The translations under genes were made by a program, and so were the position numbers. From Elusimicrobiota bacterium (GTDB lineage Bacteria > Elusimicrobiota > Elusimicrobia > UBA1565 > JACRDR01): a stretch of 64,000 nt of DNA. The notes beneath the pieces are model-generated. The model was given only the letters and a program-made list of their open reading frames with translations. It made no database searches and had not been told where the DNA came from. Where the stretch lies: NCBI GenBank assembly GCA_016194745.1, contig JACQBA010000015.1:124236-188235 (forward strand), in the 5' to 3' direction. This document shows, one piece after another, positions 27,446 to 32,296 of this stretch (within the stretch, counting starts at the first letter, position 1; each line of letters opens with the position of its first letter).

Positions 27446-27561
27446 GTGAACCGAATGTACGGCTGTGCCATCACCCGCTGGGAAACTTCCTCGATAGAGG
27501 GCTTCTCCCAGACGGCCTTCTGGCCCTTCGCCGCTTCGGCTGCCGTTTTGATGTCCTTCAT
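27442..27561 (-). CDS. PqqA-like precursor peptide (39 residues)
   Basis: This short gene has a strong AAAGGAG box 5-6 bases before its ATG, starts 11 bases after enzyme B ends, and overlaps enzyme C by ATGA. The leader half (MKDIKTAAEAAKGQKAV) is lysine/alanine-rich. The second half reads WEKPSIEEVSQRVMAQPYI, then RFT. Compared from memory with PqqA peptides (pattern W-x-K-P-x-F-x-D-L ... E-V-T-x-Y plus 4 residues), it keeps W18, K20, P21, an acidic-aliphatic pair E25-V26, and Y35. The W-to-Y spacing of 17 and the 4-residue tail are the same. The glutamate that PqqE joins to tyrosine is M31 here, so the product cannot be PQQ itself. Y35 is the likeliest modified residue (inference). Confidence 0.8.
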   Translation of the reverse strand: MKDIKTAAEAAKGQKAVWEKPSIEEVSQRVMAQPYIRFT

Positions 27562-27572
27562 TGTTGCTCCTT

Positions 27573-28538
27573 TCAGCGCCCAACAACGGCGACCGGCGCT
27601 GAGATTTGGGTCCAGGCGTTAGCCTTGGACAACAGACTCGTTTCCTCGGCCGCGCGCTCGACCGCGCGCGACACCACGTCGGACGTCCACGCCGCTCGGT
27701 ACGCGTCCCACGCTTCGGCGAGCGTCTGCTTGCGCAGGTCGGCGCACAGATACGGCAGCGCCGCGCTCACCTTCCACTTCCCGTCCGGCAGCATCAGCAC
27801 CGTCGCCGGAGGATGCTGGAGCTGCACCTTGATCTCCCCTTCGATGCGCCAGGGGGTGAAGCACAGCTCCATCCGGCTCCGGAACTCCCGGCTGCGGCGC
27901 CGCAGCATTCTAAGAAATTTCGCGTACTCTTGGCGCGAGGGCTCGAGGCGGTCCCAGAGCTTGGAGGCGGTCCCGAGTCGCATCAGCATCCCGGTGTTGA
28001 AGCGGAAGGCGCCGAGCGCCGCGGCCCGCTCGACGACGGCCCCGGCTTCGTGGATATTGACGCGGGTCGGGGCGAAGGTGACCTCGAGCGGCAGTCCCGC
28101 CGCGACGACCGCGCGGCAGGCCGCGTGCGCCTTCTCGAGACTTCCCCCCGGCCGTTGGCGTCCGTACGTCTGCTGGGTGTCGCCGTCCAACGAAATCTGG
28201 ACGGAGAACATGGGGAGCTTGGCGAGCCTCGCGGCGTGCTCGGGCGTGAACCCTTGGCCGTTCGTCTCGACCTTGAGGAATACGCCGGCATGGCCCAGCG
28301 TCTCGGCGACGTCGAAGAAATGCGGCACGATCGTCGGCTCTCCGCCGCACAGCATCACCTTTGGAATGCCGGCCTCCGCGAATTCCTTGGCGGCCTGGAC
28401 CGCCTCCACGGCGTCGAGCTCGTTCGGGAGCGCGCGGCCCGGCGCGGAATCGGTGCAGCAGTGGAGGCAGGCCAAGTCGCAGTCGCGGGTGAGCTGCCAC
28501 GTCACCATCGCGGGCGCGCTCAAACGCTCGATGTTCAT
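27573..28538 (-). CDS. Radical SAM peptide-modifying enzyme B (PqqE/SPASM-like)
   Basis: This 321-residue enzyme has C20-x3-C24-x2-C27 (then C28) and GGEP at 65-68. The C-terminal region (MLPDGKWKVSAALPYLCADL) corresponds to SPASM with a single cysteine, C265. It is paralogous to enzymes A and C. The start ATG at 28538 overlaps the stop of the prenyltransferase gene by ATGA. It is followed by the precursor peptide gene after 11 bases. Having three different radical SAM enzymes in one operon suggests successive steps on one peptide, or complexes of non-identical subunits in which some copies no longer do chemistry. Confidence 0.85.
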   Translation of the reverse strand: MNIERLSAPAMVTWQLTRDCDLACLHCCTDSAPGRALPNELDAVEAVQAAKEFAEAGIPKVMLCGGEPTIVPHFFDVAETLGHAGVFLKVETNGQGFTPEHAARLAKLPMFSVQISLDGDTQQTYGRQRPGGSLEKAHAACRAVVAAGLPLEVTFAPTRVNIHEAGAVVERAAALGAFRFNTGMLMRLGTASKLWDRLEPSRQEYAKFLRMLRRRSREFRSRMELCFTPWRIEGEIKVQLQHPPATVLMLPDGKWKVSAALPYLCADLRKQTLAEAWDAYRAAWTSDVVSRAVERAAEETSLLSKANAWTQISAPVAVVGR

Positions 28539-29491
28539 GCGAGGAGTCCCTTGGCGAGCAGCGACACCGTGAAGATCGAGGTGGCGACCACGTAGCACAG
28601 TACGATCCATTTGACCGCCGGTACGAAGCGCATCGGCTCCTCGTAGGAGACGATGCCCGCGCGGTAGCTCATCACGAGGAGAGGTAGAGCGGCGACGGCA
28701 CCGATTGCGGCGTAGGCCGGAAACACGCCGAACGCCGCGCCGGCGGCGAGGATCGAGAGGGCCACGCCGGCGAGGGAGTTGTAGAGGATGACGCCGTTGC
28801 GCCGGCCGAGGCGCACCACGAGGTTGCGCTTGCCCACCAGACGGTCCTGATAGAAGTCCGGCACCGCGTTGACGACCGCGAGCCCCATGATCAAGAACCC
28901 GGGGACGAGCGAGGCGAGCAGAGCGCCCCACGAGAACCGGCCCGTGTGCAGGTGGACGCTTCCCAGCGTCATCCAAGGCCCGTAGGACAAGGCGATCATC
29001 GTCTCTCCGAGACCGCGGTAGACCCAGCGGATCGGCGGGCCGACGTAAAACACCGCGGCGAGCCCGCCCAGAAGCGTATAGAGCATGACCGGCCAGCCGC
29101 CGACCCACGCGAGCGTCGCGCCGCAGGCGAAGGCGCAGGCGAAGCCCGCGACGCCCGCGTAGAGCACCCAATCCGGGATCGGGTCCTCGTCCGACGGGTT
29201 GAAGACGCGGTCCGTGCCGAGCCGCGAATCGAAGTACTCGTTGAACGTTTCGACGCCGACGACCGAGAACAGAATGCCCAGGAGCCCGAGCCAGAAGATG
29301 CCGGGCTTGAAGGCGCCCTCCATCCCGTAGGCCCACGCCGAGCCCATGAGATACGGCAAGAGCCCCGCGAACAGGAAGAACCGGTAGCGCACCATGCTGA
29401 ACATCAGCATGGGCACCTGGGCGAGCGGAATGCTCGCCGCGGTTCCAGCCGCGGGATGCGCGCTATGCGGCGGCGCTTGCAGTAGGCTCAT
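28535..29491 (-). CDS. MenA/UbiA-family membrane prenyltransferase
   Basis: This 318-residue protein has about eight to nine membrane helices. Both UbiA-superfamily Mg-diphosphate motifs are intact: N84-x3-D88-x5-D94 in NEYFDSRLGTDR, and D212-x3-D216 in PDFYQDRLVGKRNLVVRLG. The second motif and its GKR tail closely resemble MenA, which attaches a polyprenyl chain to dihydroxynaphthoate in menaquinone synthesis. The gene overlaps enzyme A upstream by 29 bases and enzyme B downstream by 4, so it is firmly inside the radical SAM operon. The prenyl donor is probably supplied by the polyprenyl diphosphate synthase three genes upstream. The acceptor is unknown; a quinone or aromatic ring made from the precursor peptide is the attractive hypothesis, a free aromatic acid the alternative. 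Confidence 0.85.
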   Translation of the reverse strand: MSLLQAPPHSAHPAAGTAASIPLAQVPMLMFSMVRYRFFLFAGLLPYLMGSAWAYGMEGAFKPGIFWLGLLGILFSVVGVETFNEYFDSRLGTDRVFNPSDEDPIPDWVLYAGVAGFACAFACGATLAWVGGWPVMLYTLLGGLAAVFYVGPPIRWVYRGLGETMIALSYGPWMTLGSVHLHTGRFSWGALLASLVPGFLIMGLAVVNAVPDFYQDRLVGKRNLVVRLGRRNGVILYNSLAGVALSILAAGAAFGVFPAYAAIGAVAALPLLVMSYRAGIVSYEEPMRFVPAVKWIVLCYVVATSIFTVSLLAKGLLA

Positions 29492-30461
29492 TGAGCGGGA
29501 TCCATTTGTGCAGCTTCGAGACCAAGTCCGGGTCCTTCTCGAGATCGTCGACGAACTTCGCGACGCGCGGGTCCTTCCACGCGCGGTTGAAGTTTCCCCA
29601 CACCTCGCTCAGCGTCTGCTCGCGCAGGTCGCCGCAGGTGAACGGGAGCGCGTTGATCAGCTTCACCTTTCCGTTCGGGATGATGATGAACAGCGCCGCC
29701 GGGTTGACTAGCCGGTACTTCAGCTCCTCGAGAAGGCCGAGCTCGTGGAAGAACACGCGCATGCGGCCCTCGTATTCCTTCGTCTTGCCGTGCAAAGTCT
29801 TGAAGAACTCGACGTACTGCTCCTCGCTGGGCTGCAGGATATGCCAGGTCCTCACCGCGTTGCCGGTGAACATGATCTTGCCCGAGTAGAAGCTGTAGGC
29901 GCCGTTCTCGAACGCGAGATCGACGGCTTGGCCGACCTCGTGGATGTTGAATTTGGCCGGGACGAAATTCACCTCGACGGGGACGCCCGCCTCGCGCAGG
30001 TTGCGCATGCCCTCGATCGCCTTCTCAAAGCGGCCGTGGACGCGCATCTTGTTGAAGGACGCGGGGGTGCCGCCGTCGATCGAGACTTGGACGGCCTTCA
30101 CCTCGAGGTCCTTGAGCCGTTTGCAGTTTTCGGGAGTGAGGTAGTGGCCGTTCGTCTCGATCTTAAGGTTCACGCCCTTGTCGGTGATGTACTCGACCAT
30201 CTCGAAGAAGTCCGGATGGACCATCGGCTCGCCGCCCGAGAACGAGATGTAGGGCACCTGGGCGTCGGCCATTTGCTTTAGGACGCTGAACGTCTGCTCT
30301 TTCGTCAGCTCGTCCTTGAAGGCTTTGCCGGGGCCCGACTCCTCGATGCAGTGGAGGCAGGCTAGGTTGCACTCGTTGGTGATCTGCCACGCCACGTACA
30401 ACGGGGCGCCGATGTCCTCGGAGCCGATCTCGTGAGTCTGCTGCTCTTGCGCTACGGTCAT
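29463..30461 (-). CDS. Radical SAM peptide-modifying enzyme A (PqqE/SPASM-like)
   Basis: This 332-residue enzyme has C31-x3-C35-x2-C38 in NECNLACLHCIEE and GGEP at 76-79 in SFSGGEPMVHPDFF. The C-terminal SPASM-like segment (IIPNGKVKLINALPFTCGDL) has one cysteine, C276; the only other cysteine is C112. It is the least diverged of the three paralogues compared with PqqE. It follows the PqqD-like gene after a 112-base gap that folds into hairpins. GAGG lies about 8 bases before the ATG. It overlaps the prenyltransferase gene by 29 bases. Confidence 0.87.
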   Translation of the reverse strand: MTVAQEQQTHEIGSEDIGAPLYVAWQITNECNLACLHCIEESGPGKAFKDELTKEQTFSVLKQMADAQVPYISFSGGEPMVHPDFFEMVEYITDKGVNLKIETNGHYLTPENCKRLKDLEVKAVQVSIDGGTPASFNKMRVHGRFEKAIEGMRNLREAGVPVEVNFVPAKFNIHEVGQAVDLAFENGAYSFYSGKIMFTGNAVRTWHILQPSEEQYVEFFKTLHGKTKEYEGRMRVFFHELGLLEELKYRLVNPAALFIIIPNGKVKLINALPFTCGDLREQTLSEVWGNFNRAWKDPRVAKFVDDLEKDPDLVSKLHKWIPLNEPTASAAA

Positions 30462-30478
30462 AAGTTCATCCTCGCTCC

Positions 30479-30560
30479 GGCCCCCTGGCGAAATTTCCGC
30501 CAGGGGCCGCGCGAAGGGTCGTACTCCTTGCGCGCGGCCTCTCCCGCTTCGCGGGAGAGG
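30479..30560 (-). promoter_or_regulatory. Array of hairpins in the only long gap of the operon
   Basis: Three inverted repeats follow each other between the PqqD-like gene and enzyme A: CCTCTCCCGC/GCGGGAGAGG (30538-30560, TTC loop), GCCGCGCG/CGCGCGGC (30507-30538) and CCCCTGGCG/CGCCAGGGG (30482-30506). None has a T-tract, so they look more like an RNA-processing or mRNA-stability element, or an attenuator, than a terminator. Confidence 0.6.
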
Positions 30561-30573
30561 GGACTATGAAAAC

Positions 30574-31023
30574 CTACTCGACGATGAGTCCCTTCGCCTT
30601 CAAGTCAGCAATATACTCCTTCGCGTCTGCCTCGAGGGCGCCCGTCGGGTCCTCGAACTTCGCCTTGAGCCGCTCGACGACGCATCCCTCGCCGCCTGCC
30701 GCGATCTCGCGCACGATGGCCGCGCCGATCTGGTTGAGCGTGTAGACCTTCTCCTGCCGCGTCTCGAAGAGTACTCCGCCGAACTTCTCCTCGCGGAACT
30801 TCACGAACTTGGCGAGCTTGAGCGCGCCCTCGGTCTTCGTTTCCATGGTCATGTCCTCTCTTTCCGCCTCCGCGATCCGTTCCATCTCCGCGCGAAGCTT
30901 GTCGCGAAGCCCCTCGGGCTGCGCCTCCAGCGTCGGCTCCTGCCACGGCATCGCCCCCGGGTCGACTCTGAACTTCCCGTCGCCCCAGGACTTGCGCGTG
31001 AGCCGCTCATACAGGTTCGCCAT
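30574..31023 (-). CDS. PqqD-like peptide chaperone with N-terminal extension
   Basis: In this 149-residue protein, residues ~65-149 match the PqqD/RRE fold: KFREEKFGGVLFETRQEKVY, then TLNQIGAAIVREIAAGGEG, then LEADAKEYIADLKAKGLIVE. PqqD and related RiPP recognition elements bind the leader of the precursor and present it to the radical SAM enzyme. The first ~60 residues are not part of that fold. They include AMPWQEPTLEAQPEGL (W27, P30, E33) and a charged helix; W-x-x-P-[ST]-[LI]-E also occurs in the precursor peptide (W18-P21-E24). It starts 6 bases after the prenyl synthase gene and has no better alternative start. Confidence 0.82.
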   Translation of the reverse strand: MANLYERLTRKSWGDGKFRVDPGAMPWQEPTLEAQPEGLRDKLRAEMERIAEAEREDMTMETKTEGALKLAKFVKFREEKFGGVLFETRQEKVYTLNQIGAAIVREIAAGGEGCVVERLKAKFEDPTGALEADAKEYIADLKAKGLIVE

Positions 31024-31029
31024 CGAAAT

Positions 31030-31998
31030 CTAGAATTGCCTCTTTGCCATCGACTCCATGAAGTCGGCGAGGCCCTTGGCGCCCGCGGCGTCGGGCATAG
31101 TCTTGGCGAGATCGAGCATTTCGCGATAGATGCCCTGCGCCTTCGTCTTCGCCTCCTCGATGTGCCCGCGCTCCTTCAGGAAGGCGGCGAGCACCGCGGG
31201 GCCGTCCTGTGAACTCGTCGCGGCGCGCCACAATTCGAGCGCGCGGCCCGCCGACGACTTGTTCTGCATAGCGAGGAGAAAGGGGAGAGTGACCTTCTTG
31301 GCGAGGACGTCTTGGCCCGCGGTCTTGCCGGCGGTGCCCGAGTCGAGGGTGTAGTCGTGCACGTCGTCGATCATCTGGAGGAGGATGCCTGCGGCGCGGC
31401 CGAGCCGGGGCGGGTCCTCGGGATTGTGCTGGAGCGGGCTCATCGCCGACATCGCGCGGCCGCACCACTCGAAGAGCGCGCCCGTCTTGCGCGCCGCGAT
31501 GCCGAGGTAGGACTCGAGCGTGACGTTTACGGAATCGCGGAGGAACTCCTCCTGCAACTCGCCAACCGTCATCTCGCGGACCGTGTCGACGAGGCCGCGC
31601 GCGGCGGTGGGAGACACGTCGAGCGCCTCGTCGACGGCCTGCGAGAACGCGAGGTCGCCCAGGAGGAGGCCGACGGTCGAGCCGAACTGCGCGTTCGGGG
31701 TCGGACGGCCGCGACGGAGCTCGGCGCCGTCCACCACGTCGTCATGGAGAAGCGAGGCGTTGTGGACCATCTCGGAGATGCGCGCGCAGGCGACGGAGCT
31801 CGCCTCATCGACGCCGAGGGCGTCCCCTAGGTGGAGGCAAAAGCGCGCCCGGAGCATTTTCCCGGGGCGGCAGATATAGCCGGCGAGCTGTTCGCCGATG
31901 CGCCCGCCGAGGCTGCGGGAACGGGCCTCGAGGCCCGACCGGACCAGGCCGAGCAGCTCCTCGATGGAGGCGGCGGCGGGCGCGGGGCGTGTGCCCAT
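31030..31998 (-). CDS. Long-chain polyprenyl diphosphate synthase
   Basis: This 322-residue all-helical trans-prenyltransferase condenses isopentenyl diphosphate units onto an allylic primer. The first Asp-rich motif is D86-D87-V-V-D90 (LLHDDVVDG) and the second D211-D212-V-H-D215 (QMIDDVHDY). Residues before the first motif are small (A81, S82), which in this family allows long (C30-C50) chains such as the tails of menaquinone or ubiquinone. GKMLRARF is the usual substrate-binding loop. It starts immediately after the TAA of the HicA-like gene and precedes the PqqD-like gene by 6 bases. The context argues that its product feeds the prenyltransferase of this operon, though it could also serve general quinone synthesis. 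Confidence 0.92.
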   Translation of the reverse strand: MGTRPAPAAASIEELLGLVRSGLEARSRSLGGRIGEQLAGYICRPGKMLRARFCLHLGDALGVDEASSVACARISEMVHNASLLHDDVVDGAELRRGRPTPNAQFGSTVGLLLGDLAFSQAVDEALDVSPTAARGLVDTVREMTVGELQEEFLRDSVNVTLESYLGIAARKTGALFEWCGRAMSAMSPLQHNPEDPPRLGRAAGILLQMIDDVHDYTLDSGTAGKTAGQDVLAKKVTLPFLLAMQNKSSAGRALELWRAATSSQDGPAVLAAFLKERGHIEEAKTKAQGIYREMLDLAKTMPDAAGAKGLADFMESMAKRQF

Positions 31999-32187
31999 TT
32001 ACTGGACGGGCGGAATCCCCAGTTGCTTGCAGATCTTTCTCGCCGCGAAGTCCGCCATCTCGGGGTGACGCGTGACGTTCACTTCGATATTTGTGGCTGG
32101 GTTGCTGTAGACGGAGCACTTTCCCCCCTCGCGCACGAGGACGCAGCCGTTCTGCGAAAGGTGTTTGATCAGATCGCGTAGTTTCAT
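31999..32187 (-). CDS. Degenerate HicA-like protein at the head of the operon
   Basis: This 62-residue protein has the dsRBD-like HicA fold: MKLRDLIKHLSQNGCVLVRE, then EVNVTRHPEMADFAARKICKQLGI. Active HicA toxins carry G-S-H-h after the first strand; here the same place reads GGKCSVYS, so the catalytic histidine is replaced. No HicB gene is adjacent. TAGAAT (32194-32199) ends 6 bases before the ATG, which makes it the first gene of the radical SAM/prenyl operon. Its TAA abuts the ATG of the polyprenyl synthase. It may have become a regulator or RNA-binding protein for this operon, or it may simply be a passenger. Confidence 0.65.
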   Translation of the reverse strand: MKLRDLIKHLSQNGCVLVREGGKCSVYSNPATNIEVNVTRHPEMADFAARKICKQLGIPPVQ

Positions 32188-32193
32188 GGCGGC

Positions 32194-32199
32194 ATTCTA
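32194..32199 (-). promoter_or_regulatory. -10 box TAGAAT of the radical SAM/prenyltransferase operon
   Basis: TAGAAT lies 6 bases upstream of the first ATG, predicting leaderless transcription. The adjacent upstream sequence is AT-rich (TATATATAATTAG at about 32208-32220) and could contain a second -10. Confidence 0.65.
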
Positions 32200-32246
32200 C
32201 CAAATCTCGGCTAATTATATATACGAGGGCGGTCAATCGACGCGAC

Positions 32247-32274
32247 AAGGGCCCCTCCTAGAGGAGGGGCCCTT
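32247..32274 (-). terminator. Strong palindromic terminator after the modular protein gene
   Basis: Perfect 13-bp inverted repeat AAGGGCCCCTCCT/AGGAGGGGCCCTT. It lies 23 bases past the stop of the minus-strand gene 32297-35029 and separates it from the HicA-led operon. Confidence 0.85.
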
Positions 32275-32296
32275 CTGCATCGTCCGGCGGGCGTCG

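Noticed and set aside
26468..32187. A standard PQQ operon
   Set aside because: No PqqB, PqqC or PqqF is present, the cross-link glutamate of the peptide is Met, and a prenyltransferase plus polyprenyl synthase are embedded. It is PQQ-like at most.
4645..32187. A HicBA toxin-antitoxin pair
   Set aside because: The HicB-like and HicA-like genes are 27 kb apart, and the HicA-like protein lacks the catalytic histidine.
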